NCBI GenBank assembly: GCA_003996215.1
Contig: QJPP01007595.1
Location: forward strand, 62,001 to 126,000
DNA: 64,000 nt
DNA from: Jaltomata sinuosa
Lineage: Eukaryota > Streptophyta > Magnoliopsida > Solanales > Solanaceae
Direction: 5' to 3'
Made by a program: the position numbers and the translations under genes. Shown one piece after another: positions 23,098 to 35,240 of this stretch; positions within the stretch are counted from its first letter, which is position 1, and each line of letters starts with the position of its first letter. The notes below the pieces were generated by a model, which saw only the letters and a program-made list of their open reading frames with translations, did no database searches and was not told the origin of the DNA.

Positions 23098-25400
23098 AAC
23101 CCCCAAACTTGACCTATTGCTTGTCCTCAAGCAAGATACTCACAAGTCAAGAATGAATTATGTTTTAGGCTTAATCAAGGCACAAAAGACTACTCTACAC
23201 TAAAAATTAAGAAAAGAATGAACAAAACACTCAAACTAATGACTCAACTACTATGCTCATCACAATTTGAACCACCACAAATTCAAGGAAATTGATAATT
23301 TCAAAACCTTTTCCAAAAGGACATCATTTCTCATTCAAAATCAAGGGAATTTTGGCATTCAAAACAAGACATTTTAAGCTTCTCAAGTCATTGGCATGGA
23401 CTATCAAGGTTTGCCTCGAGATTCTCCACACAACTTGTCTCATTCGTTCCCCTCAATTGAAATAGAGACTCTATGTTTCAATTCGAGTGCATGATGCCAC
23501 TCACCAAAAGATAAAATCCCACTCACAATCATTCAATTCACAAAACATGGGATTATAGGAGAACCAAGAAGACTCTCACTCTCTCAAGGAAGTTCAAGTT
23601 CATATGCGTCGAACCATAGGCTTTCCCTTCATGTATATTGCCACTAATGTAGGGTAGCCAAGCTCGGAATCACTAAGGACTTACGGGTTGCGATGTTGGA
23701 TAGGGCTAAGGTGAGGATATCATTTGATTAAAGTGACTAAACCTCCCTAATGCTCTTTGTTCTTATTCCAAACACCACTCACATTTTTCTTTTTCAACTT
23801 CACCTTATTTGTCCCTCTCACAACCCAAGATTCCTCCTTTTTACTCATGATCATTCAGACTCCTTATACTGCCTTCACTTGGTAGCACCTATTTTTGCTT
23901 TTCAATTTGCTCATTGGATTGATCTTTTGGAGCAAATTTTCAATTCAAAATTAAGGTGCTACCTTGCACTTGAAGTGCACTTCTTTTCTTTTCCTCATTT
24001 GATCACATGCACCCCCAAACCATATGCGAAACTCACCAGAGAGAGTGCGCGTCGCATGTGCTATTGCACAATTAGATAGAATCCTACAGGGATTTTCTTG
24101 TCAAGGAGCGAAGCTGGTGTGATTCGCACCATCAAAAGTGTGTGACGCACCAGGCGTCGCACCTCAGATCAGTGACCTGCTTTTTCTTTTCAACATGTTG
24201 CGGTGCCTCATGTGACCCGCACATTAAGATCTATATGTCTCATGCAAAGCGCACAATGGCACAATTGGAATTTTTGGTTCCTTTTGATCTTGTGAGTTCC
24301 GTATATGACCCATAGAGCAAGATGTGCATAGATAATGGGCACCCCACAACAACCCAATCAACATTAAATAAGGGGGACAAGGGATATCATGACCATAACT
24401 TCCGGATACTCAGAATTTCCTGGGTTTTCATTAACACAATAACAAGAAAGAAAGGAACTCAACGACTTCCCTTAAGATGGACGTTACCCTATCTGTCATC
24501 GGGAACATCAAGCCCTCACTTGCACAATGAACACCCACAATTTCAGCAATAATTAACACCTTCCCTGCACAAGATTATATATCCCAAACAAAATGCTCTA
24601 TAAAACTCATGGGTATACAATCTGCGAAATTAGGCCTCCATAACAAATTTTCACAAAACCTCATGACAAACGACGATTTACCCTTAAGAACAACATCACC
24701 AAATCTATCATCGGGCCAAATCATTCATTCATCACAAGTGGGCTACTATGACTTCACCCCAACACATAATTCAAGGCTAAAAATCACTACCAACAAATAT
24801 GCATTACAAAAAATAAAGTTCTACCAAGTTGACGCATAACAATATCATCAATACAACTTAGAATTGGGAACCCAAAACTTTCGGATCTTGCCCAGAATCA
24901 ACATGGCAATTCTACTAAGCATGCCTCAGAATATGAGTTCCCAACCTTTATAGAAACAAGTATTTAACATCGGAGAACTTACCACAAGTGAATATTATGA
25001 AGAGAGAAGTGAAAATTGAAGCTTTTTTTATTCAATAATGGTGACCAACGAAACCTTCTCGGAGAGATCACGACGACAGTGGTGATGGAGTGGTGGAGAT
25101 TGTGGGTGAGAGAAAGAGATGTTTTTTGGAAAGGTTTGAGGAATTTAGAGAGAGTTTTGGGATGTTTTTTAAGGGTTTGAGGAAAAAGATGGTGGAAGAA
25201 GAAGAGAAGAGGTTGTTTTAAAAGAAAAGGAAAAAGAAAGGTCAGTCGGGTCATCTCTGGGTCAGGTCGGTCAACGGGTTAGGTCAATTAAAATTAAAAC
25301 TTACCGCTTGTGCGCCACGACATGCGATTTGCACCAGACAAGGTGCAGACCGTATGGAGTTTTGCACATGCCCCTTTTTCTCCCCTGGGTTTCCCAGGCA
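23098..25400 (-). mobile_element. Athila B internal region, non-coding 3' part
   Basis: PPT at 23098-23112, then sequence matching element A up to about 24010, where it jumps to sequence that in element A lies at 21463. The downstream ORF (19.9-21.3 kb equivalent) is therefore deleted here. 24130-25260 is shared with 28580-29670. 25300-25400 carries further GTGCG/CGCAC-type GC-rich sequence. No open reading frame with recognisable motifs on either strand. Confidence 0.7.
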
Positions 25401-25539
25401 TCTATTTCACAATGCGATGGAGGTGCGATGTGCACTTTGGCTCGTGTTGTCCGCACAGTCCACAGCACGGCCCTTTCTTGCCCTGCTTTCCCTTGTTCAT
25501 TTTTCCATCCATGCATTCCCTAAAAAACACAAAAAAAAG

Positions 25540-25640
25540 ATAATCAAAAACAAATAAAGAAACTTGGGTTGCCTCCCAAGCAGCGCTTGATTTTACGTCG
25601 TGGCACGACGATAGTACCTTAATCCTCAATCATTCTTTGG
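25540..25640 (-). pseudogene. Athila pol C-terminal remnant
   Basis: On the minus strand the reading SCHDVKSSAAWEATQ is the characteristic end of Athila pol, at the motif DVK(x)AL...GRQP/EATQ, where the plus strand contains GGGTTGCCTCCCAAGC. It lies only about 100 bp from the end of gag, so protease, RT, RNase H and integrase have been deleted. Short, and recognised by this motif only. Confidence 0.6.
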
Positions 25641-25730
25641 GTTGGTGATGGTGTCGCTAGGCAATGTCCCTTTCATCCTTGGGTTTATTTGGCTTGAGAG
25701 GTGGTTCATTTGGGCCTCCAGATGCATGAT

Positions 25731-26957
25731 TTAGGCTGAGTAGGAGCTCACAGTTTGGTGAAGTATTGAGACCTCACTCTTTAGCTCGCTCACTCCCGTA
25801 TTTGTGGTGTCCACCTTCTTAAGAACCAAGGATAACATGTGCTCCAACTTGGAATGGCTGGGGTTTCTTGTGCCCGGATTATAGAGAGAGTCTGTCTTGT
25901 TCAGAGGGATATAGGGATTCAAACTTCAGTGATTGAAATGATCACCATCCTTGTCTCTATCCCACCAATTTCCGTCTTTTTTTTGTCTTGAATCCAACCT
26001 TGGTTCTCCTCCCTCGGGAGATAATAGCTGGGACAAGAACCCGTTGACACAAAACATAGCTTTCCATCAACCACAGTCATAAGCTTATCATCACTAGCTT
26101 TGATTTCCGGTGTACTCACTGAATTCACTGTCTTAGCACCACTAGCTCCCATTACATGCTTGGCCATCAAATCAATTTGTGTCATCATTTTGGCCATTGT
26201 CTCATCTCGATCCTCCTCCTTTTTACTTGTTCCATTAATCAAGATAGATGAGGGTCCTCCCAAAGATGGCACATCCGCTTCTCTTGTATGCAAAGCTTGA
26301 TTAGTCTTTGTCATTCGCTCTAACAAAGTCGAGGTAATAGGAAACTCTAAGTTCATGAATGTGCAACCTCCAAGGTTGTCAGCCACCGATTTATTCATAG
26401 AGTTCAATGATCAATAGAAGCTTTGTAGCAGCACATTGTTTGACAACTAATGATTTGGACACAAGAGAAGTTTCTTTTTGAATCTTAGCCAAAACTCATG
26501 AAGAGGCTCATCCGGGAGCTTCCAAAAGTTAGTAATCTCATATCTTAGCTTCATCATTCGAGATGGAGGAAAGAATCTCGATGTAAATGCCTCAACCAAC
26601 TTGGCCCAAGATGTGATAGAGCCATTCAACAACTCTTCCAACCACTCCGTGGCTTCCCCCGTCAAGGAAAAAGGGAATAGGCGCAATCGGATAGACTCTT
26701 GGGAGATATGTTGAAAGATGAACGATTGGCAAATCTCCACAAAATTCCGAATATGCTGGTTTGCATCTTCATGTGCTGCTCCACCAAATAGGCCCTTCAT
26801 TTGGATTAAGTTAGAGCATGGTGCTAGTTACATGAAAGACAACATTTCCCACTGTGAGGGGTAGGCAGATTGCACCTACACCCCCTTGCATCATAGGCTC
26901 AGCCTTGTCGGCCTCGATGAAGCCGTCAATGCTCTCGTTGTCGTCGACTTCATTCAT
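25731..26957 (-). pseudogene. Athila-type gag (capsid), decayed
   Basis: Minus-strand gag. ATG at 26957 (MNEVDDNESIDGF), then after a frame change 26800-26447 gives the capsid core: FGGAAHEDANQHIRNFVEIC, RLRLFPFSLTGEATEWLEEL, and SRFFPPSRMMKLRYEI with LPDEPLHEFWLRFKKLL-type residues, all typical of the Retrotrans_gag domain. 26407-25919 contains MAKMMTQIDLMAKHVMG and NQGW, the usual C-terminal part, and 25922-25731 adds a coiled-coil-like segment. Interrupted by stops near 26860 and 26410 and by a frameshift near 25920. No zinc knuckle is seen; Athila gag often lacks a clear one. It normally forms the virus-like particle. Confidence 0.82.
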
Positions 26958-27060
26958 AGGCTATCATGTTCAATCAACCACAAACAATAAACAAAAGTAA
27001 AAGAAATAAGTACTCTTAAATAGATTTCAAAACAACAATAAAAAATAGCTAACAAATTAA

Positions 27061-27079
27061 GTCCCTGGCAACGATGCCA
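27061..27079 (-). other. Primer-binding site (Asp tRNA type)
   Basis: The minus strand reads TGGCATCGTTGCCAGGGAC four bases from the LTR. It is close to TGGCGCCGTTGCCGGGG, complementary to the 3' end of plant tRNA-Asp and typical of Athila elements. Two differences at the first CpG-rich positions and one further on look like transitions. Confidence 0.8.
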
Positions 27080-27083
27080 TTTT

Positions 27084-28579
27084 TGATGAACGCTTAAATT
27101 GTGTTCTCCAAAGTAGGAGGTCACGATAATCATGCAACAAAACAAAATTTATAATCCCAACGAGTGTCGGGATCATACCCAAGGGACTTGGAGTAGGTAA
27201 ATAGATATTGTGGCAAATTGAGTTCAAAGTGAGAGTGATTGCTCACAATAACAAGTAAAAGGATAGGGGAATTGGGATTTTGCCACTACAATCGCAATTC
27301 AATTAAAAAGTAATAATACTAAAGTAGGTGTACCAAGTTGACTAGACGAACTGGGATGCATATCCAATGGGGCTTTAGTTATTGGATAGTGTGATTATCA
27401 ATTCATACTTTTTCTCGCTTAATTACATAAGTAGCATTGGTCATGGGTAAGAATTGCTTATCTCTCAATCAATAATATAATATCTGATGTTCTCTGTTAA
27501 AGCATCATCGATTTGATCAATAAACAACAAATCTAAGCTTGGGGAGGTCATACTCTCTCTAGCTTAGACCCTTAAATGGGTAATTCCGTCGATAAGAGCT
27601 ATCTCTAGCCTCAAATCTGAGTGGAATCCCATGTTCCCACTGGTAATTTCACATCCAAAACCATGAAATCCTTTCTCAAGCAATCACATAGTCAACTAAT
27701 GAAAATTAATGTTTGCAACCACCAATTTTAGAATTAAAAATATGTGAAATTACTAGACCCGTGTCAATTAAGCAATTATAAGCAAGAATAAATAACACCC
27801 ACACCCATTTTTTAAGCACCCATATCAATACACCCCTAGACAAAAGAATTTAGCCACTCATAGCAAGATAGAAAGAGATACCAGCTGGGTAAGTCAAAAT
27901 CTCTTCCATTAGAGCTGATTCTCAAGTTCTAGATTCAATTTGAGAACACAAGTGTTAAACAAGAGAATTAGATTGAAACTCTCTTCTCAATGGAGGTGAA
28001 AAACTTAGTCTCCAAGCAAAAATATCTTTAGAATATTTCAGAGTGAAGAAAGTTTTTTACAATTTTGCCTGAATAAGCCTTTTATAGTTTCCCAAAATAT
28101 TACTAAAACTTAGGATAAAAATTCCCTTCGAGAGGTGTGCGGCGCGACATGGAGTTCGCACGTTGTGATGTGCACACGCACACTACCTTCAGTTGAACCA
28201 GTGACTTCAACTATCTTTGGGAGCTCTGTGCGAAGGAGGCGCAGTTCTCACCTTAGGATGTGCGCGTCACACAGTGACTACACCTCTTAACAGAATCTTC
28301 AGGACTTTTGCAGCTTTGTGCGGAGGAGGTGCGGTTCGCACTTTGGCTTTTGCGTGTCGCATGGCCATCATATCTCCAGTCAGAATCTTTAGCTTTTCCA
28401 AACACTTCACACTTCACTCTTTTTGTGCTCATTTTGGGTCCATTTACTTATTTATCATCATCTATCAAAAGTACCTGCATAGACATCAATAAAGGCCATA
28501 AGAGCCTTTAAATCTATTCAAAATATAGCAATAATTCATGGATATAGGCTCAATAAGTTGGTGGATTACCAACTTATCA
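27084..28579 (-). mobile_element. Athila-type LTR W4 (5' LTR of remnant B)
   Basis: 1496-bp LTR, TGATGAACGC...AACTTATCA, with the PBS on its left and therefore the 5' LTR of the gag-bearing remnant. The GC-rich U3 block is at about 28130-28370. W3 and W4 bracket remnant B as a recognisable LTR-internal-LTR element of about 7.0 kb. Confidence 0.88.
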
Positions 28580-29674
28580 ACATTGCACCATGCGTCGCCC
28601 CTCAAAGCAGTGAATGAACTTCTATTCTCAACCTGGTGCGATGCCTTATGTGACCTACTCATCAAGATCTATGCATAGCATGCGTAATGCCCAATGGCCC
28701 AATTGGAATTTTTGGTTCCTTGTGTCCTTGTGAATACCGCATGTGATCCATAAAGCAAGATGTGCTTAGCACTTGGCACCATTCAATCAACCAATCAACA
28801 ATGAACAAAGAGGGACAAGGTATATCATGACCACAACCTCCAGGTACTTAGACTTCCCCGAGTTTCCATTAACACAATAGCAAGAAGGAAAGAAACTCAA
28901 CAACTTACATTAAGATGGACCCACCCCGTCTATCATTGGGAACATCAAGCCTTCACTTGCAACAATGGGTACCAATAATTATCCCCCTCCGTGCATAAGA
29001 TCATAAGCCCCACATATAATTCTCAACAATAATCATGGGTATACAATCAACAAAATTCAGCCTTAAGAGTCAATTTCCAATCAAAACCTCATGAAAAATG
29101 ATGATTTGCCCTTTAGAACGACGTCACCCAATCTATCATTGGTCCAACTCATTCATTAATCACAAGTGGGTTACTCAGACTTCACCCTAAACACAAATTT
29201 TGAAGGCTAAAAGTTACTACCAATCAACATGCATTAACCAGATTCAAGTTCTAAAAAATTGGAAGTAAGCAAAATCATCAATACAACTCAAAATTGGGGA
29301 CCCAAAATTTTTGGATCTCAACCAAAACCAACATGGCAATTCTACTAAGCATGCTTCATAATATGAGTTCCCAACCTCCATAAAAATAAGTATTTAACGT
29401 TGGGAAACTTACCACAAGTGAATATTACGAAAGGAGGAGTGAAAATTAAAGTTTTTTGGACTTCAACAATGGTGACCCAAGTAAACCTCACCGGAGAACG
29501 ATGGCGGCAGTGATGGAGTAGTGGTGGAGATTATTGAGAGAGAGAGGAGAATAATATTTTGGGAAACATGGAGAGGTTTGTGGAAGGTTTTGGGAATGAA
29601 TTTTGGGAGTTTGAGAGAAAATATGGTGGAAGGAAGAGAAGAGAGGCGGCTTTAAAAATAATAGAAGAAGAAAA
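28580..29674 (-). mobile_element. Athila internal fragment between W4 and W5
   Basis: About 1.1 kb matching 24130-25260, without PPT or PBS. No coding motif. It shows that upstream of W4 lies not the insertion site but a third piece of Athila internal sequence. Confidence 0.7.
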
Positions 29675-30930
29675 GCTGATAAACCAAATAGAGTAGGAGA
29701 CTAGGGATGTGTATCTGATGGGATTTAGTCGTGGGCTAGGGTGATCATAAATTCACATTTGTTCTCCCTTATTTACATAAGTAGCATTGGTCATGGGTAT
29801 GGATTGTTATCTCTTGATCAACAACCATTATATCCGATGACCTTGGTTAGAGCATCATCAGTTTGATCGATAAACAACCAACCTAAGCATAGGGAGGTCA
29901 CACTATCTCTAGCTTAGACCCTTAAATGGGTGATTCATTCGATACGAGCTATTTCTAGCCTCAAATCTAGATGGAGTTCCAAGTTACCACTAGCAATTTC
30001 AAATCCGAAACAATGAAATCGTCTTTCAAGCAATCACATAGTAAAGTAATAAAAAATAATGTTTGCAACCACTAATTTTAGGATTAAAACTTGGTGAAAT
30101 TACTAGAAACATGTCAAATAAGCAATTATAAAGATGAAATAACAACACCCACACCCATTTGTCAAGCACCCATCATCAACACACCCCTAGACAAGAGAAA
30201 TTAGCCACTCATAGAAAAGGAGATATATATACCAACTGGGTAAGTCAAAATACTCTTCATTAGAGATAAATCACAAGTTCTAAGCTCAATTTGAGTGCAT
30301 AAATGGTTAACCAAGAGAATGGATTCAAACCCTCTTCTCATTGGACAAGAAAACTAGTTCTCAAGACAAAAAGCTTTCTAAAATATTTAGAACTGAAGAA
30401 GATTTTTTACAAATGAGCCTAAATGAGCCATTTATAGCTTCCCAAAATGTCACTAAAATTTAGGACAAAATTGCCCCTTCGGGTGGTGTACAGTGCGACG
30501 TGTGGTTCACACATCATGATATGTGTATCGCACACCCTCTTTGATTAGACCAGTGAATTCAGCTGACTTTGGAAGCTTCATGCGAAGGTGGTGCGGTTTG
30601 CACCTTGGGATGTGTGCATCGCACAACGACTGCACCTCTTAACAGATTCTTCAGTGGCTTTTGCAACTTAATACGGATGAGGTGCGGTTCGCACCTCAGT
30701 TTGTGCGTGTGGCACGGCTGCCGGATCTCAGGTCAGAATCTCCAGCTTTTCAAAACACTTCACACTTCACTCTATTTTAGCTCTTTTTGGGTCCATTTCC
30801 TTGTTTCTCATCACTTATCAAAAGTACCTGAATAGACATTTATAAAGGCCATAAAAACCTCTAAATATATTCAAAACATAGCAATAATTCATGGATTTAG
30901 GATCTATGAGTTAGTAGATTACCGACTTAC
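29675..30930 (-). mobile_element. Athila-type LTR W5 (truncated)
   Basis: LTR lacking about 240 bp at its left end: it begins within the stretch that contains ACCAAATAGAGTAGG. It ends at GACTTAC (30930). It reads through the intact CAACCTAAGC site used by X in W2, so it supplies the empty-site control for that insertion. Confidence 0.82.
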
Positions 30931-30936
30931 ATTTTT

Positions 30937-32424
30937 TGTTGAACGCTCAAATTGTGCTCCCAATGTTGGTGGTCACACTGATCGTGCAGCAAAACAAAAT
31001 TTATATTTCCCAATGAGTGTCGGGGTTGTACCCAAATGACTTGGATCTAACTAAATTAAGATTGTGTCGAATTGAGTTCAAGACAAGAGTAAGTTCTTAA
31101 ACAAGAAAAGTAAAAGGTTGAGGGAATTGGGATGTTATCACTACGATCAGATTTCAAATAAAAGCAAATAAACAAAAGCGGGTGAACTAAATAGAGTAGG
31201 CGACTAGGGATGTATATCCGATGAGGCTTTAGTCATGGTCTAGGGTGATCATCAATTCACATTTGTTCTCGCTTATTGACATAAGTAGCATTGGTCATTA
31301 GTATGGATTGTTGTCTCTCGATCAACAACCATATATCTGATGACCTTTGTTAGAGCATCATCGGTTTGATCGATAAACAACCAACCTAATCTTGGGGAGG
31401 TCACACTATCTCAAGCTTAGACCCTTAAATGGGTGATTCCTTCGATAAGATCTATTTCTAGCCTCAAATCTAGATTGAGTCCCAAGTTCCTACTAGCAAT
31501 TTCACATCCGAAACCATGAAATTCTCTTTCAAGCAATCACATAGTTAAGTAATGAAAATTAATGTTTGCAACAACCAATTTGAGGATTAACACTTGGTGA
31601 AATTACTAGACCTATGTCAAATAAGCAATTATAAAGATGAATTAACAACACCCACACCCATTTGTCAAGCACCCATCATAAACATACCCCTAGACAAGAG
31701 AAATTATCCACTCATAGCAAAGGAGAGAGATATACCAACTACGTAAGTAAAAATCCTCTTCATTAGAGCTAAATCTCAAGTTCTAAGCTCAATTTGAGTG
31801 CACAAATGGTTAACCAAGAGAAAGGATTCAAAGCCTCTTCTCTTTGGAGAGGAAAAATCATTCTCAAGACAAAAGGGTTTCTAAAATTTTTAGAACCGGA
31901 GAAGAATTCTTTACAAATGAGCCTTTTATAGCTTCCCAAAATGTCACTAAAATTTAGGACAAAATTACCCCTTCGGGTGGTATACAGCGCGACATGCGAT
32001 TCGCATATTGTGATGTGCACATCGCGCACCCTCTTCGATTGGAACGGTGAATTTAGCTAACTTTGGGATCTTCATGTGAAGGTGGTGCAGTTCGCACCTT
32101 GGGATGTGCGTGTCGTACAGTGACCGCACCTCTTAACAGATTCTTCAGTGGCTTTTGCAACTTTATTCGGAGAAGGTGCGGTTTGCACCTCGGCTTGTGC
32201 GTGTCGCACGAACGTCGTATCTCAGGTCAGAATCTCTATCTTTTCGAAACACTTCACACTTCACTCCTTTTGAGCTCTTTTTGGGTCTATTTCCTTGTTG
32301 CTCATCATTTATCAAAAGTACCTGCATAGACATCAATAAAGTCCATAAGTACCTCTAAATCTATTCAAAACATAAATAATTCATGGACTTAGGCTCAATA
32401 AGTTGGTAGATTATTGACTTATCA
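30937..32424 (-). mobile_element. Athila-type LTR W6 (right end of array)
   Basis: 1488-bp LTR, TGTTGAACGC...GACTTATCA. Only six bases (ATTTTT), probably the remains of the spacer next to a PBS, separate it from W5, so the internal region between them is gone. It is followed by ATAGA and Tekay V sequence, not by a PPT, so this is the outer end of the array. Confidence 0.85.
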
Positions 32425-32439
32425 ATAGATGCGACTTAA

Positions 32440-33950
32440 ACTATGAGTAATATGAATCGAATGTATGTTATAAGAATCCTTCTCTTTGTTCTTTAAATAA
32501 GTGGGGGTATCTGGACCTCATGGAGTCCTCAGATTCCAAGTGGCTTCTTCGATCTACTGATTTCTCTATAGTACTTTAACGGATGCGACATCTTTTATTC
32601 TAAACATTCTAATCTGCCTATCAAGAATAGCCACTGGAACCTCATCATATGACATTTTTTCTGTGATATGTACATCTGTTGCAGGAAAAATAACTGATGG
32701 GTCCTATATACACTTATGTAGAACAGATATATGGAATACTGGATGTACAGTAGCTAACTCCAAAGGTAGTTTCACCTCATATTCCACTTGCCCAACTCTT
32801 TGTACGATTTTGTAAGGCCCAGTATATCTTGGTCTTAGCTTTCCCTTCTTTACGAATCTCATAACACCCTTCATAGGCGATACTTTTATGAAAACCCAGT
32901 CATCTATATGGAATTCCAAGTCTCTGCGCCTCACATCTAAATAAGATTTTTGGAAGATTTGAGCAGTTTTCAATTGCTATTAAATTAACTTAACTGTCTC
33001 AACTGCCTGGTGGACCAAATCTGGACCAAGCACCTGTGCTTCACCTACCTCAAACCATCCAATAGGAGACCTGCAACGTCGCCCATATAGGACTCTAAAT
33101 GGTGCCAATTGGATGATGGAATGATAGCTATTATTATATGCAAATACTATAAGGGGTAAATGATCATCCCAGTTGCATTTTAAACCTAGAACACATGCTC
33201 TCAACATATCTTCTAGTGTCTGAATAGTGTGATCAGCTTGGTCATCTGTCTGCGGATGAAAGGTTGTGTTAAGATTCACATGGGTCCCTAAACCTTTCTG
33301 GAAATATTTCTAGAAGTGAGTTTTTAACTGGGCACCTCTGTCAAAAATAATGGACATAGAAGTCCCATGTAAGCGAACAATTTCCTTCACATATAACTTA
33401 GCATAATCCTTTGTTGTACTGGTGGATTTAACAGGTAAGAAATGGGCTGATTTTGTCAATCGATAACCAATCACCGAAATAGAATCATGATTATGGAAGG
33501 AATGAGGAAAACCTATAACAAATTCTATATTAATGGCCTCCCATTTCCACATTGGGGATTTTATGGTTTGTGCTCGGTTGTCCGGCCGTTGATGCTCTGC
33601 TTTTACTTGTTGGCAATTAGGGAATTGTGCCACATAATCGGCTATATTTCTCTTTATATTTTTCCACCAATAAATTTCTTTCAGATCGTGATATATTTTT
33701 GTAGCATCGGGGTGTATAGAATATCATAAACAGTGTGCCTCAGTAAAAATCTTCTCTCGCAATCCATCCATATTAGGAACACACAACCTGCCTTGGCACC
33801 TTAAAGTGACATCACTTTCAAGCTCAAATGTGGCAAATTTATGTTGAACAATACCCTCTTTATGTTGTTTTAATATTTGGTTATCATATTATCTCTCCTT
33901 TATCGTTGTAACTAATGATGACTCTGCAGTACTATGAACCGATATGCCTC
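32440..33950 (-). pseudogene. Tekay V integrase and chromodomain
   Basis: From right to left: zinc-binding end (FPNCQQVKAEHQRP), integrase core with WKWEAINIEFVIGF, LTKSAHFLPV, IVRLHGTSMSIIFDRGAQ, and after a stop region NTTFHPQTDDQADHTIQTLE, FAYNNSYHSIIQLAPF and YGRRCRSPIGWFEVGE; then VSPMKGVMRF and RYTGPYKIVQRVG (GPY region), and a decayed chromodomain (VAILDRQIRMFRIKDVASVKVL) at about 32540-32650. The D of the WxxI(D)FI motif is changed to E (INIEF), which would remove a catalytic acidic position. Several stops. Integrase inserts the element's DNA; the chromodomain guides it to heterochromatin. Confidence 0.85.
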
Positions 33951-33959
33951 CATCTTCAA

Positions 33960-35240
33960 TGTCAATTAACCAAACACCTAAGCTTGATACCTTATTAACC
34001 TCTCTAACTATATTCCTCTTTGTTTCCGGAAAGTGTGCTAGACTTCCCATAGATTTTTGACTAAGAGCATCTGCTATAATATTTTCTTTACCAGGTGGTA
34101 GAGAATATCAACATCATAATATTTTAGTAGTTCTAGCCGCCTCCTATGCCTCAAATTTAGCTCCCTTTGCTTAAATATATATTGAAGGCTCTTATGATCA
34201 GTAAATATATCAATATGAATCCCATACAAATAATGTCGCCACATCTTTAGTGCAAATACAACTACAGCCAATTCTAGATCATGTGTTGGATAGTTTTGCT
34301 CGTGTCGCTTTAGTTTGCCTCAAAACATATGCTATAACCTTACCATGATGCATTAATACATAACCTAGAAAAATTCCCGAAGCATCACAATATATAGCAT
34401 ACCCCTTTATGACTTCTGGAAGTGTCAGTACTGGTGTCGTAGTTAACTTGTCCTTCAACTCTTGGAAACTTTGCTCACACTTCTCTGACCACTAAAACCT
34501 TGTTGATTTTTATGTTAATTTAGTCAATTGTGCAGCTATAGAAGAGAAGCCTTCAATGAACATTCTGTAATAACCTGCCAGCCTCAAGAAACTGCATACC
34601 TTCGTGGGAATAGTAGCCTAGCCCAATTCTTCACAGCCTTAATCTTCTAAAAGTCCACTTTGATGCCCTCACTAGAGACCACATGCCTAAGAAAAGCTCT
34701 ATAAGCAACCCAAAACACACATTTGGAAAATTTAGCATATAACTAATGTTCTTTAACAGTTTGCACTACTGCTCTAAGATAATCTGCGTGGTCTGCCTTG
34801 CCACGTGAATATATAATGATGCCATCTACAAATACGATCACAAATAGATCTAGAAAGGGTTTTAAGACCCTATTCATCATATCTATAAAAGCTGCAGGGG
34901 AATTTGTTAAACCAAAGGACATAACAAGAAATTCAAAGTTTTCATACCAAGTCCAGAAAGTTGTCTTTGGAATATCGTCTTCTATGATCTTCAACTGGTG
35001 ATATCCAGACCTTAAATCAATTTTTGAAAAATACTGATCACCCTGCAACTGATCAAATAAATCATCTATTAGGGGAAGTGGATACTTATTCTTAATAGTT
35101 ACCTTGTTCAACTGTCTATAATCTATACACATGTGCAACGAACCATCTATCTTTCGTACAGATAGCACGAGTGCACCCCAAGGTAATATACTGGGTCAGA
35201 TGAACCCTCTATCAAGGAGATATTTGAATTGTGCTTTCAG
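33960..35240 (-). pseudogene. Tekay V reverse transcriptase and RNase H
   Basis: 35168-34743 holds RT fingers and palm: GSLHMCIDYRQLNKVTIKNK, PLPLIDDLFDQLQG, FSKIDLRSGYHQLKI and LVMSFGLTNSPAAFIDMMN. The catalytic motif normally F-I/V-D-D reads FVDG (34821-34832), so the second catalytic aspartate is lost by a single A-to-G change. RNase H follows, with VVFALKMWRHYLYGIHIDIF and TDHKSLQYIFKQREL at 34271-34074 and a stop-rich stretch at 34280-34740. The protein would copy the genomic RNA into DNA; here it is inactive. Confidence 0.85.

Noticed and set aside
25301..25629. Cluster of overlapping open frames of 60-77 codons on both strands
   Set aside because: They overlie GC-rich GTGCG/CGCAC sequence and the pol C-terminal motif. 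Only the frame carrying DVKSSAAWEATQ has a family match; the others are by-products of base composition.
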